From Sternotherus odoratus (Eukaryota; Chordata; Testudines; Kinosternidae): DNA of 64,000 bases. This document shows, piece after piece, positions 32,540 to 43,900 of this stretch (its first letter is position 1; each line of letters opens with the position of its first letter). Below the pieces are notes generated by a model, which worked only from the letters and a program-made list of their open reading frames with translations, did not search any database and was not told the origin of the DNA. The position numbers and the translations under genes are program-made. Where the stretch lies: assembly GCA_032164245.1 (NCBI GenBank), contig JAVMKO010000022.1, positions 14,259,845 through 14,323,844 on the forward strand, read 5' to 3'.

Positions 32540-32865
32540 TTTCACACCTGCCTGAACTACAGTCCAGCAGCGGACTGAGCGGGGACAGCAGCAGGCTAAA
32601 CAGCTCAGGCCACTGCCAGTCTGGGGTTCCCCCCCCCCCCGCCAGTTGGGGTCCGGACGTCCAGCGCCGCTCAGCCCAGCAAGATCTGCATTTTAATTTT
32701 ATTTTAAATGAAGCTTCTTAAATATTTTAAAAACCTTATTCACTTTAAATACAAGATAGACTTAGAGACCTTCTAAAAACTTTAAAATGTATTGCTGGCA
32801 TGCGAAACCTTACACTACAGTGAACTTGGCACACCACTTCGGAAAGGTTGCCAACCGCTGGTGTA
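32540..32865 (-). mobile_element. hAT-like non-autonomous element
   Basis: On the minus strand it starts near 32862 with CCAGCGGTTGGCAACCTTTC, then GAAGTGGTGTGCC and a T/A-rich middle. This matches a dispersed hAT-type non-autonomous family as I remember it. It runs into GC-rich DNA on the left, where the far terminus was not identified. Confidence 0.55.
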
Positions 32866-33867
32866 AAGGATTTCAAGAATTCATCAATGGAGGGGCCTTT
32901 GTACAATAGGAATAGTAGGAAACAGTCCATTTCTTTCTTCTATGCCTCTCCGTTTAAAAGACCTCCAAACAGGAGTTTGTATTTCAAATTCTGTGCTGAG
33001 AAAGATGCTTCTTTATGAATCAAAATCTATCCAGATGACTCCAGCTTTAGTTTGCTCCATTCTATGCAGCTATTACTAGCGAAGAATCATCCAAGAATGA
33101 CCAGACTTTGTTTAGCGATTCCACGATACAGAAACTGCAGGGAGGAGATTTGGGATGAAATGTGTGATGCTGTTGAGAACCCCCCATGCCAAGCCTAAAA
33201 CATCAGGACAGTGAGGATACTGAAATAGAAAGTGACAGGTTAATGAATGATGTTCCAAACATCAATCTGCAACTGCTACCATTTCACAAGATTCAGGATA
33301 ACCTCATCCTCCATCATATACCCATCAACACACTATTGGTGGCACTAGAAAAGAACTGATTGCAAATTTAGCTGAATAGAAATGCAGAAGGAAACACCCT
33401 TCTCAAACATCATCAGTGTCTTCCAGATCTTACTCGGCCCTATAGCTCTCAGATGAGTCCATCTGCGCTGTGGCCATTAATCGCAGAATTCAGAGCTGGA
33501 AAATCCTCATAGGGTCATTGAGTCATTCCCTTTCCAGGGTTCATGACTGTTCCCAAGAGTACATTTCCTAGGGCTGTAACCCTTATACATAATTGATTCT
33601 GAATATGTGGCTTCCTTTACGACAATGTTTTGTCATTATTGTCGACCTCCTTAATGAAATCCTCTTGCTTTCAGGTCAGGAATGTATTTTCTCTTACTAT
33701 AAATATTAAACTAGACGACTGAAAGGTTCCCTCCTTTCCAGAGAGAGGAAGTTCTACTTTCTCTGCCCCTTCTCAAACGGAAACCCAGTTTCTGCACCTA
33801 CTATGCCACGGGCGCTCTGTGAAGCAGCATCTCCCAAACTGAGGTACATCCCCCGGGAGAGCCTGCC
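32866..33867. other. AT-rich unique sequence
   Basis: No coding exon or clear repeat is visible. Segments near 33490-33780 look like old retroposon remains but could not be assigned. Confidence 0.35.
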
Positions 33868-34237
33868 ACAGGGCATTTTAAAGGCTAGCTCCTAAAGAGC
33901 TGAAACCCACAGAGAGCGACCGCTACCCTTCTTAAAGGGGGGCCCCTCGGCCACAGGCATCTAAAGGCCCCACTAGTTTAAGAGGGAGAAGACCTCACGC
34001 CCTGCTTACAGGACCGTCATTTGGCCTGGCATGTCAGTGACCTGTGGCTTAAGCAGCGTGGCAACGGAGACCCAAACCCTCCTTACAGGGTGGTCCTTAA
34101 GCCAGGGCCATTACAACGGGCCAGAGGCTAAAGCGCTGAACAGGAGAGACCTCCATTCCCCTCAGTAGAGGGTGGTCTCTGCCCGGCAAGGGCCAGCGGC
34201 CCGAGAGAAGTTAGAAAGGGGAGACCTGAACCCTTGG
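33868..34237 (-). repeat. Inverted, internally deleted relic of the 1.89-kb unit
   Basis: Read on the minus strand, this matches the stem-loop cluster of the array. 34237 to about 33960 corresponds to unit positions about 1460-1745, and 33950 to 33868 corresponds to about 1430-1350. The join falls inside the shared phrase GGCCGAGGGGCCCC, present in both module 2 and module 7, so about 1.5 kb is missing. The hairpin arms are retained. It lies downstream of the inverted promoter at 36.1 kb, on the same strand. Confidence 0.85.
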
Positions 34238-34302
34238 CTCTTAATGGGCCAGCAAGCAGAGCCAACAGCAACTTGTCTGGGATCTCACCCAGAAGCAAAG
34301 TA

Positions 34303-34673
34303 CAGTAAACCCTCGATTTAACGGACTTCGAATGCAACGGACAAAATTTCTGAGCAAGTCTGATGCATTCCTGATCCATTTCTGGCGGGCTGGCTGCCGG
34401 CTCCCTGCTGCCGCCCGGGTCACAGCAGCGGGCGGACTGGCTGCTGGCTCCCGGCTGCTGCCCGGGTCCACACAGCGGCCGGGCTGGTTGCCGGCTCCCG
34501 GCTGCCGCCTGGGTCCCAGCAGCGGGTGGGCTGTGGAGCTGTCGCCCCGGCCCTGTGGCGGGTGGGCTGCTGCTCCGACAGCTCATTTTTTTTTTAAATT
34601 ATTAAATAACGGACTTTTTGATTTAACGGACACCCCCTCGCCCGAATTAGTCCGTTAAATGGAGGTTTTACTG
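34303..34673. mobile_element. Tigger/pogo-like MITE
   Basis: The termini are CAGTAAACCCTCGATTTAAC on the left and the complement CAGTAAAACCTCCATTTAAC on the right, flanked by TA at 34301-34302 and 34674-34675. The 371-base element is GC-rich in the middle with no transposase frame. The terminal sequence matches the CAGTAAAACC class of Tc/mariner (Tigger-like) elements. Confidence 0.85.
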
Positions 34674-34675
34674 TA

Positions 34676-34983
34676 CAAGACTTTATAAAGAAAACAGTCA
34701 TAACTTTAACTACAAAAATGATACACACCGAGAGCAGAACCATGATCAGCAAACCATGACCTGCCTTAGACACCTTCCACGACCCCCCTTTACATGAGAT
34801 CCGGTCCCCACAGGACCCTGGTGGCACCAGTGATCTATGGATCCCAGGGGATTTCAGTAACGTGACACAGACAGAGACTCGAGGAGTCACTTGCTGAGTA
34901 GCTGCCAGCCGGGGTCACGTCGCACGAACTGACTTTATCCGGTTGGACTCTTGTGACATCCCGAGCGGACACCCCGCTACTTC
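34676..34983. other. LTR-like flank of the MITE
   Basis: Together with 34238-34300, this looks like a single older repeat split by the MITE. It has GTGACACAGACAGAGACTCGAG near 34862 but no defined ends. Tentative. Confidence 0.25.
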
Positions 34984-35915
34984 TCCTCTCACACGCACCC
35001 GCCCCCCCCCTACCCTCCCCCCGCCCCCTTAACAGACCGGACCCCCCGTCCCCCCCACCCTCCTCCCGCCCCCTTAACAGACCGGACCCCCCCGTCCCCT
35101 CCGCACTACCCTCCCCCCGCCCCCTTAACAGACCGGACCCCCCGTCCCCCCCACCCTCCTCCCGCCCCCTTAACAGACCGGACCCCCCGTCCCCCCCTAC
35201 CCTCCTCCCGCCCCCTTAACAGACCGGACCCCCCCGCACTACCCGCCCCCCGCCCCCTTAACAGACCGGACCCCCCGTCCCCCCCTACCCTCCTCCCGCC
35301 CCCTTAACAGACCGGACCCCCCCCGTCCCCCCCGCACTACCCTCCTCCCGCCCCCTTAACAGACCGGACCCCCCCGCACTACCCGCCCCCCGCCCCCTTA
35401 ACAGACCGGACCCCCCCGCACTACCCTCCCCCCGCCCCCTTAACAGACCGGACCCCCCCGTCCCCTCCGCACTACCCTCCCCCCGCCCCCTTAACAGACC
35501 GGACCCCCCCGCCCCGCACGACCCTCCCCCCGCCCCCTTAACAGACCAGACCCCCCCGCACTACCCTCCCCCCGCCCCCTTAACAGACCGGACCCCCCCG
35601 TCCCCTCCGCACTACCCGCCCCCCGCCCCCTTAACAGACCGGACCCCCCCGCACTACCCTCCCCCCGCCCCCTTAACAGACCGGACCCCCCCGTCCCCCC
35701 CGCACTACCCTCCCCCCCCTTAACAGACCGGACCCCCCCGCACTACCCTCCCCCCGCCCCCTTAACAGACCGGACCCCCCGTCCCCCCCACACTACCCTC
35801 CCCCCGCCCCCTTAACAGACCGGACCCCCCCGTCCCCCCCGCACTACCCTCCCCCCCCTTAACAGACCGGACCCCCCCGCACTACCCTCCCCCTTAACAG
35901 ACCGGACCCCCCCGC
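34984..35915 (-). repeat. 20-copy GC-rich minisatellite
   Basis: The phrase CTTAACAGACCGGACCCCCC recurs 20 times by hand count. The copies are separated by C-rich spacers of variable length (for example CCGTCCCCTCCGCACTACCC), with periods from about 30 to 70 bases. On the minus strand it reads as GGGGGTCCGGTCTGTTAAG followed by runs of G, directly downstream of the inverted promoter. The variable spacers look like combinations of a few sub-blocks. Proline-rich frames across it are a by-product of the C-runs. Confidence 0.93.
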
Positions 35916-36049
35916 TCCGGAACATCCGATAACAACGCACCGGCGCTGCGGGGCTGGAACCCCCCCGGCCCCAGCGTCCCCCGGGGAGCGGCGGGGAGCG
36001 GACACACACGCGCGCTCCAGCCGCTCCCGTCTCCCCCTCGCGCTGCGCC

Positions 36050-36172
36050 TGGAGCCGCCTCCGCTCCCTCCGGCGTCCGCCGCAAGCAGCTTTATACCCC
36101 GCCCGCGCCTCCCCATTGGCTGGACAGGCGGCCCAATGGGACGCTGTTCCCAACTGCGCATGCGCCGGTGGA
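36050..36172 (-). promoter_or_regulatory. CpG-rich NRF1/CCAAT/TATA promoter (right, inverted copy)
   Basis: On the minus strand, in order: the NRF1 palindrome GCGCATGCGC (36165-36156), a first CCAAT-type box (as ATTGG at 36137-36133), a second CCAAT box in CCAGCCAATGGGGAGGCG (36119-36115), and a TATA box TATAAA (36096-36091). It is paralogous to 9862-9970 and reads toward the 20-copy minisatellite, which begins about 180 bases downstream. The extra ATTGG between NRF1 and CCAAT is absent in the left copy. The start site would be near 36065. Activity is inferred. Confidence 0.78.
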
Positions 36173-36225
36173 ACAGCCTGGGGCAGCACTGCCTGGCGGG
36201 GGCGTCGAGTTCCCCCCCCCCGAAT

Positions 36226-36595
36226 GACAGCTGATTGACCCTGTTCATATCCCCCCCCCTTCTCCACAGGGTGGGAGGGGCCCTAGGTTATCCCCACCCC
36301 AGGGGTGTCCCCCCCCTGACAGCTGATTGACCCTGTTCATATCCCCCCCCTTCTCCACAGGGTGGGAGGGGCCCTAGGTTATCCCCACCCCAGGGGTGTC
36401 CCCCCCCCGACAGCTGATTGACCCTGTTCATATCCCCCCCCCTTCTCCACAGGGTGGGAGGGGCCCTGGGTTATCCCCACCCCAGGGGTGTCCCCCCCCC
36501 CCCCGACAGCTGATTGACCCTGTTCATATCCCCCCCCCCTTCTCCACAGGGTGGGAGGGGCCCTAGGTTATCCCCACCCCAGGGCTGTTTCCCCC
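36226..36595. repeat. Four-copy 92-bp tandem repeat next to the right promoter
   Basis: Units begin with GACAGCTGATTGACCCTG at 36226, 36318, 36409 and 36505. Each contains a C-run, TTCTCCACAGGGTGGGAGGG and GGTTATCCCCACCCCAGGGG. Unit length varies with the C-runs. It lies immediately upstream of the inverted promoter. Confidence 0.92.
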
Positions 36596-37440
36596 TCCCC
36601 CCCCCCCCCTCCGCTCCTTAGAGCTCATCTCACTTAAATAACCCCCAAGAGCTGGTTGGCAACTTGCACCTGTCCAGGGGCGCTGTGTGTGGACAGCCAC
36701 CTTCCTTCTCTACGTGCCAGTCTCTGCAGCGCCTGCAGGGGCCACAGCCTACAACCCCGTCGACTTGAACCTCGCCGGAGATGCTTTGGGACAAGCCGAA
36801 CAGTCATCACACACACAGGGGGTTTCTGTGACCCCTCTGTACCCACCCTTGGCAGTTGCTGTCAACATATTCCAGTGGCACGGACATCGCGCTGGTGGCG
36901 GAGTGCCAATGCAGGAATTAACTACCCCCCAAATCATTTGCTAACCCATCAAACAAGTAACCCCTCCTCCTGGGAGGTGGATCGTGGCGGCCGCCCTGGG
37001 ACAGCTCCGCATCCTAACCAGAAGGCAGGCTGAACCGAAGGAGATCGTCTACGTCGCAATGGTATCGCTCGGTCTGTGACGGAAGCCGAGAGGTGACTTT
37101 TCAAAAATCCCAATACATTCTGCCCCGACACAAATGACAAAGGTACCGTCTGCTGTCGGTAGGTGGAATGCTCGTATCCGAAACGACAATGAAAGTTACA
37201 GAACAATTGACTCCCAAGGGCATTCTGCACCAAAAGAATCAAAATCCGGTACCCGATATTTTAAAAATCTGCAAAATGCATCTGTCAAATAAATGCGGAG
37301 GCTCCGGCCTGGCATTGGGGAGCAAGGACCCTCAGCTTGATAGTGGTGGGAAATCACTGTGCAGCTTTCCCACAGGGCCGCGGCCGTGAGGCTGTGCCCG
37401 ACCCTGGCGCAGGGGAAGGACAGAGCCAGGCTAACAAACA
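36596..37440. other. No supported gene
   Basis: Unique-looking sequence with a C-run at its left edge. Open frames on both strands overlap heavily and show no recognisable domain. Confidence 0.4.
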
Positions 37441-37445
37441 GCCTC

Positions 37446-37600
37446 AATAGATGCTCTTCTCCTAAAGAAGAGGGTCAAAGTGGCTCGAATCGACCCTCTT
37501 CGTTAGAAGAGGCTCTAATAGACCGTCTTCTCCTAAAGAGGAGGGTGGATTCGGGCCGCTTCGACCCTCTTCTTTAGGAGAAGAGCGTCTATTAGACCTT
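37446..37600. repeat. Hairpin-module cluster (CTCTTCTCCTAAAG family)
   Basis: The module AATAGA-YG-CTCTTCTCCTAAAGAAGAGGGTC occurs at 37447-37476, again at about 37517-37547, and inverted at 37564-37597. CTCTTCTCCTAAAGAAGAG is itself a hairpin. The second and third copies form a large inverted repeat with roughly 33-base arms and a spacer of about 17 bases. The outer GAC/GTC ends and CCCTC/GAGGG arms recall the modules of the other arrays. Confidence 0.75.
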
Positions 37601-38620
37601 ATACTGCTCGTCTTCAAGTGCAATTGCACTTAATTTATTTCAGGTACTTCGTCATTTGAAAGCTGTGGCCACTGTATAGTAGCTTTCGTGCAATCTACAG
37701 CCTGGGGCAAAGGACAGTGATGTAGCGTATGACTGAGAGCAGATAAAATGCAGGGTTGTCAATCATTTCCTTTGTAAAAAAGTACAAAAGTGCAAATCTC
37801 ACGGAGCTGGAAGTTTTGTGATCCCGGTCAAGCCATTTTTGGCATTGGAAACTATTTCAAAGCCATGAGTCTTTGCCCACACGGGACTGAAAAATTAAAT
37901 ACGCTTTTCTAGCTCTTTTCCATGCTCATTGCCAGAGCTGATTTGTTTTAAATACTAGAACTGCTTGGGTAGCAGATTTCTTCGCCATTTCTCTCAACTG
38001 GTCTTTACTCTGACTATTCTACTTTTACCCTGTTTGACCCTTGGATGCTTTATCTCTTTGCTCCTTTGTTTTTTACTCTCTAGCAGAACAATACAATAAG
38101 GTTCAATTTGAAATTTTGCCTCAACAATTTCTGAGGGTGTTCTAGATCAGACCAACCATTCTTGCCCATCCCCTATTTCTGCCTGGGCAGCGATTTTGTT
38201 ACTTGCAGTAACAGAGGCTAGACTTTGGTTTCTCATCCGGGTTTGAAGCAGTAGCTACTTCTTTTTAAATCCTTGAAGCAAGTAGATTCTAAGCCTCCTC
38301 CCACTTTCCCCTCAACATGCAATTGGAATAATTCAAAACCCATTTTCAGGAATACAAACATTAAAACTGACCAATTATCAGAAGCATTGTGTAGTTTGCC
38401 ATGGCTTGGCTAGGGGCTAGAACTTTCCCTCCTGAAGGCATCAGTTTAAAACTCCATCGGTATTTTTCAGTTTTCTTCTAATTCTCCCTAGTCGCCAGGA
38501 GGCAGACGGCTCTGCTACGACTGTAGCTGGTATCTTTGAATGATCATACACCTCCCCCCCAACTTACCCCCTACCACTGCAGAGTCAAAGATGTTAAGGC
38601 CTATTATAAAGAGAACTGTG
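37601..38620. other. Unique AT-rich sequence
   Basis: No coding exon was recognised in this intergenic-looking interval downstream of DENND2C. Confidence 0.4.
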
Positions 38621-38639
38621 ATCAATTGTTGTCCATGTC

Positions 38640-38850
38640 ACCGAAGAGAGGACCAGAAGTGAAGGGAAACACTTCTAACTGCATGAGTGGTTAAGCACAG
38701 GAATAGGTTCCCGAGGGAGGCTGTAGTATCACTGTCATTGGGGGTGTTTATAAACAGATTGGACAAACACCTGTTGGGGGTCTAGGTTCACCTGGCGCTG
38801 CTACAGCGCAGGAGCTGGGTCACGGGATGACTCACTGGCACCAGCATGAC
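38640..38850 (+). mobile_element. CR1 LINE 3' fragment
   Basis: The phrases GGAATAGGTTCCCGAGGGAG, TGGGGGTGTTTATAAACAG and TTGGACAAACACCTG match the 3' part of CR1 LINEs of birds and reptiles. Only a short, decayed piece is present. Confidence 0.65.
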
Positions 38851-40902
38851 ATTTCCCTGTTTTTAACTAGAAAATATTCCTCAGGGCAAACACAATATGA
38901 AAATGTAGCCCTGTGGGAATGATGGACAGACAGGTCAGTGAGAGACCATGGGAGGCTCTTATAAAACATCCCACCTGCCCAGAATGGTCATCACCCCCGA
39001 ATGCTGCAGATGACATGGTAAAATTTGGACTAAGATAAGAGCATGCACTTCGCTCCTCTGGGCAAAGCCAGAAACAGCCAGAGGACTGGGAATGAGGAGG
39101 GAGGTAGGATTCAATTTAATAATTGCCACTGTTCTGTTGAGCAAAAAGCTTTTGCAACAGCAGAACGACGTCCCCCAAATACTCCCCTTGGAAGCCTCAT
39201 AATCGAAGGCTTTCTAGGGAACTCGACTCTTCAGCCATGCCCACCACTAACGTATCTCACATCCTGGGTGCTTGTTGAGGAGAAAAAGAAAAGGCCTCTG
39301 AGGCACAAACAGCTGTAGAGAAGCTTCTACTGAGGAACACAAACTCGTTCTGTTTATAATCCTGTATCAGGAATTGTACTAGTTTGACACAGCAGAGATC
39401 ATTAATTCCTTGGCCAGCTCCTCCAGCCAGAGCTAGTACTTTCTCTTAGCCCTGCAATTGGAGCACCAGAGAAGACTTTTCAAGTCACTGTATATTACAC
39501 ACACACTCAGCCCGAGTCTGTTTCAGTTACATGTAAACATCTGTTTATGGAATAAAACTAGCCTCTAGCTGCAGCCCAGAGAATGGTTTGGTCAGTTGGC
39601 TAAACACAACAGAGAAACATCAATTATTCTGAATAAATAACTGGCATAAATATATTAAATACAAACCCAGACAGCTATTGTAAACTCTGTTCAAACCATC
39701 ATGGGAGTGAGTTGCCGTCGCCCGCTGTATCTGTATTCTTCCCCCACAATGGATGCTGAGGAATCCACGCTTCTCAAGAGCGGAGAACTAAGACAGCTGT
39801 TTTGATAGGGTGAGGAAAGGAAGAAATCACATTTGTCCAACTTTTTAATTCCACGGTGAAGGCGCAAGGCAGAGCAGAGAGACACAGTTTGGAGGAAGAA
39901 AGGATTTGTCTTCAAAATCCTTTTTAAAAATATCTGGCTCAGCATCTGCATCCTTGAAAGATTTTCCTGTCATTTGCACTGATCCAACAGTAAACAGTTG
40001 ATCTGAATGCCAACATTTAAAGACTTACTGTGGCTCCCTAGGCAAAGATGCCATTTTATCCCCCCAAAAATTGCAGTTCTGTTTTGTGGGAGTCACCCAG
40101 ACCAAACTTCTAGCACTGAAGTGTATGAAAGAAGGTAAAGGACAAGCATAGTCCATGTGTCTGTGGAGCACTGGGCAGTATGAACTCAGCGTATAGGACA
40201 TAGCAGCAGAAAATAAGCCGACATTTTCACTTGGTTTTCAAAAACAAAGCTTTGTGATAAACAGCAGGGGAGTCCAAACTACATTGAATGAGAAGCTCTT
40301 TCTGAGCTCAGACCAACCAACAAAAAATACAACCAGGTGCTACCTAAAGCATACACCATGCATATGACACTGCGCTCGAAGGAGAGAGGGCAAAAGGGGA
40401 CTCAACAGCAGCCAGAGCAATCCTTCCAGCTCCTAGGACAGCCCTGTGAACCAACTGTGTGTCAGTGTTCACTGGGCCCAACATGACCAACAGCCGTCTC
40501 AGGATTACATTCACTTAGTCCTTAAATGGTGAATTGGTTTTAACCAAAGAGAAATCTTTTCCTAAAGAACGGCTCCTCAGGCCAAACAGCAAAAGGATGG
40601 AGTCTGAAGCGTCACAAAGAGAAAAAGCTCCAATTCCCCATCTGTTGGGATGAGGGGATTTTACCATCTCCAGCATCAAGTTCTCCAGCTGCATCCATTT
40701 CCAGTTTGCCTCCACAACACTCCAGTGAAGCCAGGCCGAGGACGGGGATGGACTGAACTCATGTTCTCCCAGTATTTGAGCTTTCCATGGACTGAGCTGC
40801 AGCTCAGTAAGTACATCTGACACACAATTCAGACACGAGGGTAGCATGTGTGTCCACGTGATGAATACATCCCTCTTCCTCAGTGTTTCAGAACCTCTGT
40901 TT
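38851..40902 (-). other. DENND2C: DENND2C 3' UTR and downstream flank
   Basis: The minus strand after the stop codon at 40903 must include the 3' untranslated region. No single polyadenylation site stands out, so the transcript end was not placed. No other gene is visible. Confidence 0.4.
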
Positions 40903-40934
40903 TCACTTCCTTTGAAGAAATTTCATTTTACTTC
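40903..40934 (-). CDS. DENND2C: DENND2C terminal coding exon: SKMKFLQRK and stop
   Basis: After the acceptor TGTAG the frame reads GSKMKFLQRK then TGA (40905-40903). This matches the expected short basic C-terminus of DENND2C. The 3' UTR continues in the same exon. Confidence 0.93.
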
Positions 40935-43900
40935 CTACAGAGAAAGGGAAAGACACGTGAGAACCTGAACAGCCTCCAGAATCAGAAGGAAATTAAACAG
41001 AATGTCTAAGTTGCAAAGTCATGTAAAACCATCAGAATCCTGGTCTTCACTGCCCGCCGGATCAGTAGTGATCGATCTCTCGCATCTGGTGAAGACGCGA
41101 GAAATCAATCGCCCGCAGCGCCCCTGTCGACTCCGGAAGTCCAGCTTGCCGGGAGGCGCAAGCTGAGTCGACGGGGGAGCGCGCCGCCGACTGCCGCCGC
41201 CATGAGAACGGACGGTAAGTCGGCTGCAGATACACAAACTTCAGCTACGTGAATTACGTAGCTGAAGTTTGCGTATCTGCAGTCGATCCCGCCCCCCTCC
41301 CGGGTATTGGGGACCAGCCCATAGTTTGAGATAGAAATGACTTAAGGCTCTTTAGTTCGTTCTCAGCCAATGCAGGATTGTTCCCAAATGCTTCGTCTGG
41401 CCCTGCTGGACATGTCTTCAGGGATGGGGCTACTGCCATTTATTTTTGCTAAAGATTTCTCAACATGCATCTTGAGAAGTACCAAGAGTCACTGGCAGGG
41501 GATAGATTTGTACAGAAAGTACTCTGGGGAATTGGCAGCACCTGAGAATAGTAAGAGACTATGCAAGGTAGAAAATGTTCTCCCCTTTTGACCACATTCT
41601 ACCTGCTCAGTGGACACCTTTATATGCAGGCTCAACAACAAAACCAAAACATTTACCCAGACTGCGAAGAATTTTGTTCATCCCACTTGGTTCAGTCTCT
41701 GGAATAGTCTCCAAATACTCCAAGGCACGGACCTCAAACAGGCCTGGGGAAGAAACATACCATTGAGACACTTGAGCTGCAACGTACAAAGAAATGGAAC
41801 AACCAACCCCATTGATTACAAAAAGCATAATCTAGAGGAGCCCCGTCTTGTAGGCACAAAGTCCAGCTAACGTAATGTACATAGGAGCTACAGGCTCAGG
41901 CCCAAAAAGGAGATTCTCCTCTCCATTTGAGAATTAGTAGAGGTCATTTCTGTTTGAAAATGGGAAGGGTTAAAAGCTATCAGCGTAGCTCCTGCATTAG
42001 ATTGGCCAAAGTGCCAAGAGGGCAGAGGGCAAGCACAGAGCTTGGATCCTTACTATGATTAGGATCCCTCAGTTTCTTCTGAACCAGCTTCTAAGGATTT
42101 AAAATCCTACAGGAGAATTCTTTCGGGGTCACTTTGATATTTACAATTTCTCATTTTATACAAAAGTGACTTGTGCACCAGAAACATAAGATGAAGCAGC
42201 TGGAATTGCAGATCTCACCTTTGACCCCACTCTTACGGAGTTCCCGATCCTGTATGAATCCTGCAAACATCTGTGTTTCCATGAACAAGTCCAGAAAATG
42301 GCGCACATTGCGAGAGGTGTGGGACTTTCGGAATGGCTCTCGCTGGAACACCCTCTCTCCTTTCTCTGTGACGTTCATGTGCAAGGAGTAATGTCCTACA
42401 ATCTCCACAAAGAACTGTACAAAGGCCTCAGAGACCAGGGAGTTCAGAGTTACATCACCTACCAGGACACAAAAGTCATTGTTTCACACTGTGGGAGTCT
42501 CCTGGGAGAATATCTCCTTCACTCCTCCTAAAAGCTCATCAGTGCTCATCCTTCTGGCTGAATAGAGCTAGCTGGGTCACCATTGTGATGGGTGGTAACA
42601 TGTCGGAATTGCACCAGACACAAATGATATCAGAACTTAATTTGTGTGATTGCTTAGTACAGGCCTGCTGATGAACTGGCCTGGAATGATTCACTACTTT
42701 GCACAGCGCTTTTGGGATGAGCAAGTTTAAAAGCTACTGTATAAAACTCTGATTCTGCACATAATGTGTCAGACCACACTCGAGTACAGAAATGCTCTCA
42801 CTTCTGTTTTATGAAAACAACCCTATTGATGTGCCTTGAGTAAATGGATCTTACAAACTCAAAATACTGCCAAGAGAACAGGGGATCAGGCAAATCTAGG
42901 GAGCTGCTTTTCTCATTCTGCCTTTTTCTAATTCACCCAACAGAAAGGCTTCTCCCAGTGAGATCACATGGAAATAACTTGTTAGCACCTGGCCCCAGCC
43001 ACTTTCCACCGGTTATCTCTAATTTGCATGTTTTCTCATCTCAGCCAGAGCAAATCTCTCAGGCTTCCATATACTGTAGTGCAAACACTTCGATACAATC
43101 ACCTTGTGTGTAAATCTGCTCCTGGGACAAAATTTCATTTCGTTCCTCCAAAATCTGTACAAGTGCGGCCTGGAGTTTATGAGGTAGGATCTCATCCTCG
43201 TCTGATACCTAAACGAAGAGAGACAGCTCTTACATGTGCTTTATGACATCTCCCATCAATACACAGACTGTCCATGTCAAGCGGAGAACGGGATGCTGGT
43301 GACAAGCTAGTTTAAGTGATGCTATCGGAGTTACTCTACGGAATAGTCTCCACACAGCATAGAACGTGTGCCTTGCGGCCACAGAAATGAAACCATGACA
43401 AGCAAATACAAACATTTGAACCAGATACTTAAAGCAGCTAAATTCAAATTCCCATATTACAAATACTCGATACAAAACGAGACTTTCACATCTGACACCC
43501 AGGATCCAGATCCAGACTCTGAACATGCCCATGATAAAACACCAAACAAAGTTTATTGTGGAGAAAGAGCAAATGACAAGGTCAGTCTTGGTGAAGCTCC
43601 GACCCTTTAATACCTGTGTCTATCAGACTCCATATGCTGGCTGCAATGCAAAGTAAAACAGGGAGTCAAGAGAATTCTCAACTGGGGAAAAAAGGCAGCA
43701 AGATCATATCAGTACCACAACGGAAATGGAAGTGCTTCAGCAAGGACGTTTATAGTCCCTGTAAGACTAAGTCAAAGAAAAAATGGGCAATATTGTCCTT
43801 TGAACTAAGTAGATCAGGAAAGTTACTTGAATCTCTCTGCCTCAGTTTCTCCTTCTGTTGGGGATAATACAGAGTTGCCTCCTGAGGTGTCAAAATGCTT

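Noticed and set aside
34953..35219. Proline-rich open frame with repeated PLNRPDPP
   Set aside because: It is a translation of the C-rich minisatellite; the periodicity is that of the DNA repeat and other frames are equally open.
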